The notes beneath the pieces were generated by a model. That model worked only from the letters and a program-made list of their open reading frames with translations. It made no database searches and was not told where the DNA came from. DNA of 64,000 nt, taken from positions 186,001 through 250,000 of the forward strand of contig NZ_JBBHER010000003.1 in NCBI RefSeq assembly GCF_037646705.1, read 5' to 3'. This document shows, piece by piece, positions 55,175 through 62,555 of this stretch. The stretch is from Pikeienuella litoralis. GTDB lineage: Bacteria > Pseudomonadota > Alphaproteobacteria > Rhodobacterales > Rhodobacteraceae. The position numbers were made by a program, and so were the translations under genes. The first letter of the stretch is position 1. Each line of letters begins with the position of its first letter.

Positions 55175-56212
55175 TCAGCTCCAGTCCAGCACCACCTTGC
55201 CGCAGGCGCCGGCGCGCATCAGCTCGAACCCTTCGCGGAAATCCTCCGCCGCCATCCTGTGCGTGATCAGCGGCGCGAGGTCCAGCCCGCCTTGTACGAG
55301 GCCGATCATCTTGTACCATGTCTCGAAGATCTCCCTTCCGTAGATGCCCTTGATCGTCAGCATCTTGAAGATGACCTTGTTCCAGTCGACCGCGAACTCG
55401 ACCGGCGCGATGCCGAGAAGCGCGATCTTGCCGCCATTGTTCATGGCGTCGATCATGTCGCGCATCGCCGGCGCCGCGCCTGACATCTCCAGTCCGACAT
55501 CGAAGCCCTCGGTCATGCCGATTTCGCGCATGACCTCCTTGAGCGTGGTCCGGGAGGGGTTGATGGCGTGGGCCACGCCCATCTTGCGGGCCAGCGCCAG
55601 GCGGTCTTCATTTATGTCGGTGATGACCACCTTTCGCGCGCCGGCGCGGCGCGCGACCATCGCGCCCATGATCCCGATCGGCCCGGCCCCGGTGACGAGC
55701 ACGTCCTCGCCGACCATGTCGAAGCTGAGCGCGGTGTGGACGGCGTTGCCGAACGGATCGAAGATCGCCGCGATCTCGTCGGGAATGTCGTCCGGGATCG
55801 GCACGACATTCGCTTCCGGCAAGCTGAGAAAGTCGGCGAAGGCGCCGGGCCGGTTCACGCCGACCCCCTGAGTGGCGCGGCAAAGATGCGCCCGCCCGGC
55901 GCGGCAGTTGCGGCACCGCCCGCAGGTCACGTGCCCTTCGCCGGAGACTCTCTGCCCGACGGCGCATGTCTTGACCGACGCGCCGATGGCGACGATCTCG
56001 CCGCAGAATTCATGCCCGGTGACCATCGGCGTCGGCACCGTCTTCGCGGACCACTCGTCCCAGTTCCAGATATGGACGTCGGTGCCGCAGATCGCGGTTT
56101 TCCGCACCTTGATCAGAACATCGGACGGCCCGATCTCGGGAACCGGCTCCTCCTGAAGCGTCAGCCCCGGGGCGGGTTCCGTCTTCACCAGCGCGCGCAT
56201 GCCGTTTCTCAT
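55175..56212 (-). CDS. tdh: L-threonine 3-dehydrogenase
   Basis: A 345-residue zinc MDR oxidising L-threonine to 2-amino-3-oxobutyrate with NAD. Catalytic zinc ligands are C42 (ICGTDVHIWNWDEW) and H67-E68 (TGHEFCGE). The structural zinc set is the CGRCRNC...C stretch, and GAGPIGIMGAMVARRAGA binds NAD. Its ATG overlaps the kbl stop (ATGA), so the product is passed to the neighbouring enzyme. A hairpin (CGGCCCGG, 55087-55094, with CCGGGCCG, 55101-55108) follows the stop, without a T-run. Confidence 0.96.
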   Translation of the reverse strand: MRNGMRALVKTEPAPGLTLQEEPVPEIGPSDVLIKVRKTAICGTDVHIWNWDEWSAKTVPTPMVTGHEFCGEIVAIGASVKTCAVGQRVSGEGHVTCGRCRNCRAGRAHLCRATQGVGVNRPGAFADFLSLPEANVVPIPDDIPDEIAAIFDPFGNAVHTALSFDMVGEDVLVTGAGPIGIMGAMVARRAGARKVVITDINEDRLALARKMGVAHAINPSRTTLKEVMREIGMTEGFDVGLEMSGAAPAMRDMIDAMNNGGKIALLGIAPVEFAVDWNKVIFKMLTIKGIYGREIFETWYKMIGLVQGGLDLAPLITHRMAAEDFREGFELMRAGACGKVVLDWS

Positions 56213-57393
56213 CGAATGATCCCCATCTCTCGCCCGACGGCCGCAAAGGCGTCGATGGCGCGCTCCAGCGTGGCTTCGTCATGCGCCGCCGACATCTGCG
56301 TGCGGATCCGATCCTCTCCGCGCGGCACCACCGGAAATGAGAATGCGGTGACGAAGACGCCGCGCGCCATCAGACGCGCCGCCATGTCTTGCGCCAGCTT
56401 CGGGTCGCGCAGCATGACCGGCGCGATCGGGTGTTCTCCGGGCAGGATCTCGAAGCCGAGCGCGGCCATGCGCTCGCGGAACCGCGCGGTGTTCCGCCAG
56501 AGCCGGTCGCGAAGCCGGCCCGAGCCCTCGATCAGGTCGAGCGCCTTCAGCGATGTCTCCGCGATCATCGGCGCGAGGCTGTTGGAGAAGAGATAGGGGC
56601 GGGAGCGCTGGCGCAGCCACTCCACGACCTCCTTTCGCGCCGCGACATAGCCGCCCGACGCGCCGCCGAGCGCCTTGCCGAGCGTGCCGGTCATGATGTC
56701 GACCCGGCCCATCACGCCGCAATGCTCGTGGCTGCCGCGCCCGTTCGCCCCGAGAAAGCCGACCGCGTGGCTGTCGTCGACCATCACCATCGCCTGGTGG
56801 CGGTCCGCAAGATCGCAGATCTCGGCGAGCTTCGCGATATGCCCGTCCATGGAGAAGACGCCGTCGGTGACGATCAGCCGGTAGCGCGCGTCGGACGCGT
56901 CGTTCAGGCGCGCCTCCAGATCCGCCATGTCGCCATTCGCGTAGCGATAGCGGCGCGCCTTCGCCAGCCGCACCCCGTCGATGATCGACGCGTGATTCAG
57001 CGTATCCGAGATGATCGCGTCGGCCGGGCCGAGCAACGTCTCGAAGAGGCCGGTATTGGCGTCGAAGCAGCTCGAATACAGGATCGTAGCCTCGAAGCCG
57101 AGAAACGCCGCCAGCCGCACCTCCAGCGCCTTGTGCGGCGCTTGCGTCCCGCAGATGAACCGGACCGAGGACATCCCGTATCCCCAGCGTCCGAGCGCGG
57201 CCTGCGCCGCCTCGATCAGGTCGGGATGATCGGAGAGGCCGAGATAATTGTTGGCGCAAAGATTGATCACCTCCGCGCCGTCCACCCCGACCGCGCCGCG
57301 CTGGGGCGTCTGGATCACGCGCTCGGTCTTGAAGAGACCCTCTTCGCGCAGCTCGTCGAGCTTTCCGGCGATATCGTCGATGAAATTGTCCAT
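56209..57393 (-). CDS. kbl: Glycine C-acetyltransferase (2-amino-3-ketobutyrate CoA ligase)
   Basis: A 394-residue PLP enzyme cleaving 2-amino-3-oxobutyrate with CoA to glycine and acetyl-CoA. PLP is on K240 in MTGTLGKALGGASGG. DDSHAVGFLGANGRGSHEHCG and NNYLGLSDHPD are typical of the alpha-oxoamine synthase family. ATG 57393 fits the family; the longer frame enters the divergent gph promoter. First gene of kbl-tdh, the threonine-to-glycine pathway. A strong inverted repeat lies 13 bases upstream. Confidence 0.96.
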   Translation of the reverse strand: MDNFIDDIAGKLDELREEGLFKTERVIQTPQRGAVGVDGAEVINLCANNYLGLSDHPDLIEAAQAALGRWGYGMSSVRFICGTQAPHKALEVRLAAFLGFEATILYSSCFDANTGLFETLLGPADAIISDTLNHASIIDGVRLAKARRYRYANGDMADLEARLNDASDARYRLIVTDGVFSMDGHIAKLAEICDLADRHQAMVMVDDSHAVGFLGANGRGSHEHCGVMGRVDIMTGTLGKALGGASGGYVAARKEVVEWLRQRSRPYLFSNSLAPMIAETSLKALDLIEGSGRLRDRLWRNTARFRERMAALGFEILPGEHPIAPVMLRDPKLAQDMAARLMARGVFVTAFSFPVVPRGEDRIRTQMSAAHDEATLERAIDAFAAVGREMGIIR

Positions 57394-57405
57394 GGATTCG
57401 CTCCG

Positions 57406-57441
57406 GTCATGATGCTGCGTCGCCACGCAAAGCATCATGAC
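57406..57441 (-). promoter_or_regulatory. Strong inverted repeat directly upstream of kbl
   Basis: TCATGATGCT (57407-57416) and AGCATCATGA (57431-57440) are perfect 10-bp arms, flanked by a G-C pair. Inside them GCGT (57417-57420) and ACGC (57425-57428) also pair around CGCC, leaving a two-base AA bulge. It ends 13 bases before the kbl ATG, abutting the ribosome-binding site. As RNA it would be a stable leader hairpin; as DNA it is a good operator shape. Its role is inferred. Confidence 0.7.
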
Positions 57442-57529
57442 GGCGCTCTGTCCAGCGCGGCGGGCCGCACGCCATTCCGTTTCCGCGGCGGCGTCGATAT
57501 GATGCGGCGAACCTGGTGGTGGAGGCCCT

Positions 57530-58225
57530 ATGATCCGAAGCGCGATTTTCGATCTCGACGGCACGCTTGTCGACACCGCCGGCGATCTGATCGCGGCGAT
57601 GAACGCGGTCGCGCACCGGTTCGACCTGCCCGAGATCGACCCGGTGGAAGGGCGCCCAGCCGCCGGGAAAGGCGGGCGCGGGCTGATGCGGCACGCCGCG
57701 GCGAAGGTGGGGAGGCTGCTGACAGACGATCAGATCCTCGCCGCCTATCCGCCCTTTCTCGACGCGTATGAAGCCCGGATTTCCGAGCGAAGCTGCTATT
57801 TCCCCGGCGCGGAAGCGGCGCTCGACGCGCTGATCGCCGATGGCTGGCGGGTCGGCGTCTGCACCAACAAGCCGGAGCGGCTGGCGCGGATGCTGATCGA
57901 TCGCCTGGGCGGCGGTGGGCGCTATGGCGTGTTGCTCGGCGCGGACAGTCTGCCGGTGCGAAAGCCCGATCCGCTGCATGTTCTGACCACGATAGAGCGC
58001 CTCGGCGGCGCGCCGGACCGCGCCGTGATGGTGGGCGACACCGAGACGGACCGGCTCGCGGCGGCGGCGGCCGGGGTGCCGTGCGCGCTCTTCGCGGGCG
58101 GCTTTTCATCGACGCCGGTCGCGGACCTCAAGCCCGAAGCTGTGTTCGAGACTTTCGAGGAATTGCCGGCCCTGGCGGCGCGATTGATCGGGAAACCGCT
58201 TGACGACCGGGCGCGCCCCGCCTAA
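57530..58225 (+). CDS. gph: Phosphoglycolate phosphatase
   Basis: A 231-residue HAD phosphatase removing 2-phosphoglycolate. Motif I IFDLDGTLVDT (6-16) has the nucleophile and acid Asp pair, motif II is VCTNKPERL, the motif III lysine is in VRKPDP, and motif IV is MVGDTETDRLAAAAAGVP. The helical cap lies between about 20 and 90. Divergent from kbl (136-base gap) and followed 13 bases later by tRNA-Val. Confidence 0.93.
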   Translation: MIRSAIFDLDGTLVDTAGDLIAAMNAVAHRFDLPEIDPVEGRPAAGKGGRGLMRHAAAKVGRLLTDDQILAAYPPFLDAYEARISERSCYFPGAEAALDALIADGWRVGVCTNKPERLARMLIDRLGGGGRYGVLLGADSLPVRKPDPLHVLTTIERLGGAPDRAVMVGDTETDRLAAAAAGVPCALFAGGFSSTPVADLKPEAVFETFEELPALAARLIGKPLDDRARPA

Positions 58226-58238
58226 TCACCGCGCCGGC

Positions 58239-58314
58239 GGGACGTTAGCTCAGTTGGTAGAGCACAGTGTTCACATCGCTGGGGTCACTGGTTCGAATCC
58301 AGTACGTCCCACCA
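58239..58314 (+). tRNA. tRNA-Val (anticodon CAC)
   Basis: A complete 76-base cloverleaf with encoded CCA: acceptor GGGACGT/ACGTCCC, D-arm GCTC-AGTTGGTA-GAGC, anticodon stem CAGTG/CGCTG with loop TTCACAT (anticodon CAC, reads GTG), and T-arm ACTGG-TTCGAAT-CCAGT. Discriminator A. It borders the accessory region on its 3' side. Confidence 0.97.
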
Positions 58315-58346
58315 TCCAGTCCGCCGGATTCCGCCGTTTCCAGGTC

Positions 58347-58452
58347 CGGAATGAATTCCGCCGACATTCCCGTAGGTTAGCGCGATAACCTGGCGCTCAT
58401 GCCGTCCGAGAGACGCCTTTTCGAGACGTTTTCGCGCCCTCCGAGACGTTTT
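58347..58452. repeat. Cluster of short inverted and direct repeats after tRNA-Val
   Basis: Between tRNA-Val and the recombinase gene lie CGGAAT-GA-ATTCCG (58347-58360), AGGTTA-GCGCGA-TAACCT (58374-58391) and the direct repeat CGAGACGTTTT at 58422-58432 and 58442-58452 (20-base period, with a related CGAGAGACGCCTTTT at 58407-58421). Such a mix suits a recombinase attachment or binding region; this is inferred. The rest of the 277-base gap (58315-58591) shows no gene. Confidence 0.6.
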
Positions 58453-58591
58453 GCTCAGTTCCGGGATTCGCGAGACCCCACCCGCCGTTTCGCGTGCTCT
58501 CTTTGTCGATGGTTCCACAGGCGAGACCTCCGTCATGCAGGGGCGGGCGGAATCTGATCGGCCCAAGCTCTTCGGGGAAGCGGCTGGCGAC

Positions 58592-60316
58592 TCAGATCTG
58601 ATCGACGAATCCGAGCGCGTCGCGCTGATCCGCCCAGCGGAGGGGGAGGCGATCGAGCCGCTTCAACGCGGCGATGGTGAGGTTGGGCGGCTGGCGCCCA
58701 CCCATGATCGCGGCGACGATGTCGGGGGCGAGGAAGGCCAGCGGCAGCGCGCGGGCGACATGCCGATGGTCCAGCTTCGCCTCCCGCGCCAGCGCCCGTA
58801 CGGATGGAGTTTCACCCGTCAGGAGTCGGCGCATCCAGCATCGGGCGTCGGCCAGCAGGCGGATGAGCGCCGGATCGGGCTCCGCCGCCTGAACGCCGCC
58901 GAGAACGAGCTTCGTCTCGACGCCGCGTTTCCGAATGACGAAGGGGAGCGAGATGGCCAGCCGCTTGTCAGGATCGTCCGCGTCGCCGCCGAGCATGCGC
59001 GCCAGCGCAGCGCCCGAGAGTGAAAGCGCGATCGCATCAGCGCCGACCTCGACGCGGGCGTCAACCCGCAGGAGATCTTGCCGGAGGCCCCCATTGGCTG
59101 AGGTCCGGAAATGTCCGGCCAATCCCTGAAGCCTTTCCCGAAGCAGGCGCTGCTCGGCGGCCGAAGCGGCGGCGGACGCGATCGCCGCGAGCGTCCCGCG
59201 TTTGTTCAGAAGCGCCGTCAGCCCTCCGCGCACGGCCGACTCCACCGGTTGCGCCGGCAGCCGCCAGGCGCCCGGATGGTCCATTGCGGCGCCGGCGATC
59301 AGCCGATGCGAGACGTAATAGCGATAGCGAAGCTTCGCGGATCCTTTGGAAGCGTGGCCTTTCGAAGCGTGGCTCGGCGTCAGCGGTCGATCCTCCGCAT
59401 CGAAGATCAGCCCGGCGAGCGGACTTGGCGCGGCATGCGCCGGGCCGCTCCTGGTTGATGCGGCGCCCGCATCGAGCCGCTCCTGAACCTCGCGCCAGAG
59501 ATCGGCATCGAGGATCGCGTCATGCCGCCCGGGATGACGCTCGCCCTTGTGCGCGATCTCGCCGATGTAAAGCGGGTTGCGCAGGATCAGGGCGAGGGCG
59601 CCGCGGCTGAAGCGCTCGCCGCCGGACGTTCGCCCCGCCCGGCTGATCCGCCGCTTCGAGCGAAGACCCGCCCGGTCCGCATCGGCCTTCAGCGCGACGA
59701 CGGATCCGGCTTCGAGATAGAGCCGGAAGATACGCCTGACCGTCTCGGCCTCGGCGGGGTTCACGACGAGGCTCCGCTCGGCCAGATCATAGCCGAGCGG
59801 GACCGGACCGCCCATCCACATGCCCTTCTTCTTCGACGCCGCGATCTTGTCGCGGATCCGCTCGGCGGTGACCTCCCGCTCGAACTGGGCGAAGGAGAGC
59901 AACATGTTCAGCGTGAGACGGCCCATCGAGGTCGAGGTGTTGAAGGACTGGGTGACGGAGACGAAGGAGGCCCCGGCGGCGTCGAGCGCCTCGACCAGCT
60001 TTGCGAAGTCGGCGAGAGATCGGGTCAACCGGTCGACCTTGTAGACCACGATGATGTCGACCTTGTCCTCGGCCACATCGCCCAGAAGCCGCTGCAGCGC
60101 GGGCCGCTCCAGCGTGCCGCCGGAGATCCCGCCATCGTCGTAGCGCTCCGGCGATAACGACCAGCCCTCGGATCTCTGGCTGAGGACATAGGCCTCGCAG
60201 GCCTCGCGCTGGGCGTCGAGAGAGTTGAAGTCCTGCTCGAGGCCATCCTCCGTGGACTTCCGCGTGTATACGGCGCAGCGGATCGCCTTCCTCCGCCCGG
60301 GATCACGCCGCTTCAT
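58592..60316 (-). CDS. Large serine recombinase
   Basis: A 574-residue serine recombinase. The resolvase domain starts with AVYTRKST (nucleophile Ser21) and includes RYDDGGISGGTLERPALQRLL, VYKVDRLTRSLADF and AQFEREVTAERIRDKIAASKKKGMWMGG. The recombinase domain (about 165-280) has NPLYIGEI, and RYRYYVSHRLI belongs to a degenerate zinc-ribbon region without its cysteines. No long coiled-coil insertion is obvious. It follows DUF2924 (14-base overlap) and DUF3489, a set seen repeatedly in alphaproteobacterial mobile regions. Its role is likely excision/integration. Confidence 0.93.
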   Translation of the reverse strand: MKRRDPGRRKAIRCAVYTRKSTEDGLEQDFNSLDAQREACEAYVLSQRSEGWSLSPERYDDGGISGGTLERPALQRLLGDVAEDKVDIIVVYKVDRLTRSLADFAKLVEALDAAGASFVSVTQSFNTSTSMGRLTLNMLLSFAQFEREVTAERIRDKIAASKKKGMWMGGPVPLGYDLAERSLVVNPAEAETVRRIFRLYLEAGSVVALKADADRAGLRSKRRISRAGRTSGGERFSRGALALILRNPLYIGEIAHKGERHPGRHDAILDADLWREVQERLDAGAASTRSGPAHAAPSPLAGLIFDAEDRPLTPSHASKGHASKGSAKLRYRYYVSHRLIAGAAMDHPGAWRLPAQPVESAVRGGLTALLNKRGTLAAIASAAASAAEQRLLRERLQGLAGHFRTSANGGLRQDLLRVDARVEVGADAIALSLSGAALARMLGGDADDPDKRLAISLPFVIRKRGVETKLVLGGVQAAEPDPALIRLLADARCWMRRLLTGETPSVRALAREAKLDHRHVARALPLAFLAPDIVAAIMGGRQPPNLTIAALKRLDRLPLRWADQRDALGFVDQI

Positions 60317-60809
60317 CGCCGGCGTCCTCCCTCAGGCCGAAGAAGGCCGGGCCGTTGCGGTTCACGCCGGTGATCGCCCGCGCGATCGCCGAGAGCGAGC
60401 GCCACCGCCGGCCGCCCCAGGAGAAGCTTCCGTCGGCCTCGACCTCGACGCGATAAGGTCGCCCGCGCCAGTCCCGAACGAGGGTCGCGCCCGGCTTGAT
60501 CACGATGCGCTTCCAGCGTCGCCGATCCGAGGGTTCGGTCTCGTCCTCGCCGGCCGCCATGCGATCGAGCCGGCGCGCGAGCGCGGGCTTCAGGCCGCCG
60601 AGCGCCGCGGCCTGAAGAGCATGGGCGCGCGCGAGCCGGAGCAACCGCGCGGGCGGGCCGGGAGGAAGCGGCGCGCCCTGCGCCGCCTCCCATTCGATCG
60701 CGAACTCCGTGTCGCTCATCGCGTCGAGCCTGCCGAGCGCGGCCTCCAGATCGGGACCCGGGCGACGGGTGCGCCCGCCGCCCGACGTCGTCGCCTCACG
60801 CGGCGTCAT
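60303..60809 (-). CDS. DUF2924 domain protein
   Basis: A 168-residue basic protein. The C-terminal GATLVRDWRGRPYRVEVEADGSFSWGGRRWRSLSAIARAITGVNRNGPAFFGL is the DUF2924 hallmark. ATG 60809 is preferred over the adjacent GTG at 60812. It overlaps DUF3489 upstream and the recombinase downstream, so all three are co-expressed. The family is almost always next to serine recombinases and may be a DNA-binding accessory factor; this is inferred. Confidence 0.9.
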   Translation of the reverse strand: MTPREATTSGGGRTRRPGPDLEAALGRLDAMSDTEFAIEWEAAQGAPLPPGPPARLLRLARAHALQAAALGGLKPALARRLDRMAAGEDETEPSDRRRWKRIVIKPGATLVRDWRGRPYRVEVEADGSFSWGGRRWRSLSAIARAITGVNRNGPAFFGLREDAGDEAA

Positions 60810-61422
60810 CACGCGCCCCCGCAGGCGGCGTCGCGCGGTAGGACGCGCGGCCGTCCGCGTCCTTCGCGAGGTTCACCTGGTATCCCTTCCGCCGGAGGCC
60901 GGTGAGGGCCGCCCGGGTCGTATGGGGTCGCCAGCCGAAAGCATCAACGAGCTCCCCGATCGTCGCGCCCGTGGGGCGGCTCAGCAGGTCGACCAGCCGC
61001 GCCTGTTTCGTGCCCGGCTTCACGCGCGGAGCGAAGGGGGCGGGAGTTTGGGCGAACGCCGGACCGGGCTCGGAGTCAGGATCGCCATCAGGATCGCGGA
61101 GCTCTGGCGCGTCCTCAACCTCCTCCTTCCGCGTCTCGCTCTCGCCGCTGGTCGCTTCGAGGCCAAGGGCGGCGCGGCCGGCCGCGGTGATCGCGAGGCC
61201 GAGGGAGCCGCCGGCCTCGTCCTGTCGCCAGATCTGAGAGGGGTCTGTCGTCTCGCATGGGGCGACGAGCGCCAGCTTGAGGAGTTTCTGGAGTGTCCGA
61301 TCGAGCGTCCGGCCGCGCGCACGGACGCTTTCCGGCGGTGGGAGCACCATGCCGTCGGCGCGGGCCGCGGCGGCGGAGAGCAGGACGAGTTGCAGGTCGG
61401 TGAGTTTGAGTTGTCGGGCCAT
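60796..61422 (-). CDS. DUF3489 domain protein
   Basis: A 208-residue protein (MARQLKLTDLQLVLLSAAAARADGM start at 61422). An N-terminal winged-helix-like half, a low-complexity acidic linker (about 110-140) and a C-terminal DUF3489 helix-turn-helix (KPGTKQARLVDLLSRPTGATIGELVDAFGWRPHTTRAALTGLRRKGYQV) are visible. It is probably a DNA-binding partner of the recombinase. A perfect hairpin lies 20 bases upstream. Confidence 0.88.
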   Translation of the reverse strand: MARQLKLTDLQLVLLSAAAARADGMVLPPPESVRARGRTLDRTLQKLLKLALVAPCETTDPSQIWRQDEAGGSLGLAITAAGRAALGLEATSGESETRKEEVEDAPELRDPDGDPDSEPGPAFAQTPAPFAPRVKPGTKQARLVDLLSRPTGATIGELVDAFGWRPHTTRAALTGLRRKGYQVNLAKDADGRASYRATPPAGARDDAA

Positions 61423-61441
61423 CGGGCGGTCTCCGGTTCCG

Positions 61442-61464
61442 GGCCGCGCGCTGATCGCGCGGCC
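61442..61464. repeat. Perfect hairpin upstream of DUF3489
   Basis: GGCCGCGCG (61442-61450) and CGCGCGGCC (61456-61464) pair perfectly around CTGAT, 20 bases ahead of the DUF3489 start. It may be an operator for the DUF3489 protein or a leader structure. Confidence 0.65.
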
Positions 61465-61656
61465 TCCCACGACCCGAAGCCCCGGAGCCGGGCCGGGGTC
61501 GCCGCGCCCGGCCTCCGCCGGTCCGCGTTCAACGCACCAATGCTTGCGTCGCGCGCGAAGTCCAGTGGGTGGTGATCATGGTGAAAAACTCGACGGCGTG
61601 GGCCGGAGACAGAATTCAAACCCGATAGCCACGCGGAGTCATTTGCGTCTACAGAA

Positions 61657-61686
61657 CTGTGGGTTCGAATCTCTCTCGTTCCGCCA
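61657..61686 (+). pseudogene. 3' tRNA fragment (T-arm and acceptor end)
   Basis: The stretch ends with GGTTCGAATC, an exact T-loop (TTCGAAT, 61664-61670), and then a serine/leucine-tRNA-like CTCTCTCGTTCCGCCA 3' end with CCA. No matching 5' acceptor (GGAACGA) or anticodon arm is found upstream, so only the last 30 or so bases exist. It differs from the tRNA-Val 3' end. This is what remains when an element integrates at the 3' end of a tRNA gene. Confidence 0.7.
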
Positions 61687-61712
61687 CATTCAGATACTGA
61701 ATCCGTCCAAGG

Positions 61713-61733
61713 GCCCCGATTGGGGCTTTTTTT
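61713..61733 (+). terminator. Intrinsic terminator after the tRNA relic
   Basis: GCCCC (61713-61717), loop GATT and GGGGC (61722-61726) form a stem followed at once by a run of seven T, then C and five more T. It is the clearest rho-independent terminator in the window and reads on the plus strand, as the end of the former tRNA gene would. Confidence 0.88.
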
Positions 61734-62074
61734 CTTTTTGTGTCAAAGGGTGTTGGCAGGGCTATCCGCCCTTCGGAGACTGGGTGCCTGACGCAGAATG
61801 GGTCTCCGAACGGCCTGCGTCTCTCTTCGAGCGCCCCTCGACGGCCACGGGACGGCGAAAAACATCCTCGCATTTCCAATGGGTTGCCGCGTTCATGGGT
61901 TCGTCCCGTTCGCGAAATAATCCGGTGAAGGAGACCGACACGAAGGCGCAGGGCGGCCAGAAGGACGGCTCCGTGGCGGCCGATCCCCAAGTCGGGCGGA
62001 AGCGTCCGAAGTGAGCCAGGACCCTGCCGGAAGTCTCTGATGACAAACAGACTTCGCGTCCATAGCCTGGCACA

Positions 62075-62555
62075 ATGTCGAACGGGCCCTGGACGGATCA
62101 AGAGAACGACCTGATCGTCGCGGATTACTTCGCGATGCTGGCCGATGACATCTCGGCGCGCCGCTACAGCAAAGCCGAGCATCGCCGGGCGCTGCTGCCG
62201 CTGCTGAACGACCGGTCCGAGGGGTCCGTCGAGTTCAAGCACCAGAACATTAGCGCGGTGCTGAAGGGTCTCGGCGAGGACTGGACCCCCTCTACAAGCC
62301 CGCGTTCAATTTTCAGATGACCTTGGTGGATGCCGTGGCGCGGTGGCTGGCGCTGAACCCTGCCTGGCTCGGGCGCCAACCGGGGCTCCACCACGCCGCT
62401 GGCCTACGCGAGGCGGCGCAGATCTGGATCGGGCCGCCGCCGACGCTGTCAAACCAGCCACCTCCACAGGAACTGGACCAGATGCTGCACATTGCCCGCA
62501 AGTTCGACGTCGCGGGCCGGGACGAACGCAACCGGGCCCTCGGTCGCGCGGGCGA
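62075..62555 (+). pseudogene. DUF3883-family gene fragment, frameshifted and truncated
   Basis: The 5' part (MSNGPWTDQENDLIVADYFAMLADD, on to KHQNISAVLKGLGEDW) matches the N-terminus of a DUF3883-containing family that I know as full-length proteins. After W the frame breaks at a C5 run (62286-62290). The next frame continues the family sequence LYKPAFNFQMTLVDAVARWLALNPAWLG and on to RKFDVAGRDERNRALGRAG. One base is missing. Beyond about 62555 the sequence changes into terminase, so the whole C-terminal DUF3883 domain is gone. Confidence 0.82.

Larger units (their letters stand above)
61423..62074. other. Gene-free boundary region of the mobile segment
   Basis: These 652 bases hold the DUF3489 leader with a perfect hairpin, a 3' tRNA relic, an intrinsic terminator and some 330 bases without a convincing gene before the DUF3883 fragment. 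A 39-codon frame at 61895-62014 has no ribosome-binding site and was not called. The base composition is mixed, as expected at a junction of unrelated pieces. Confidence 0.6.

Noticed and set aside
58239..58314. tRNA-Val as the source of the tRNA fragment at 61.66 kb
   Set aside because: Their T-arm and acceptor sequences differ clearly.
61895..62014. 39-codon frame MGSSRSRNNPVKETD
   Set aside because: No ribosome-binding site, no family, in a junction region.
62286..62290. Programmed frameshifting in the DUF3883 gene
   Set aside because: The gene also lacks its 3' half, and C5 is not a typical slippery heptamer; simple decay is more likely.
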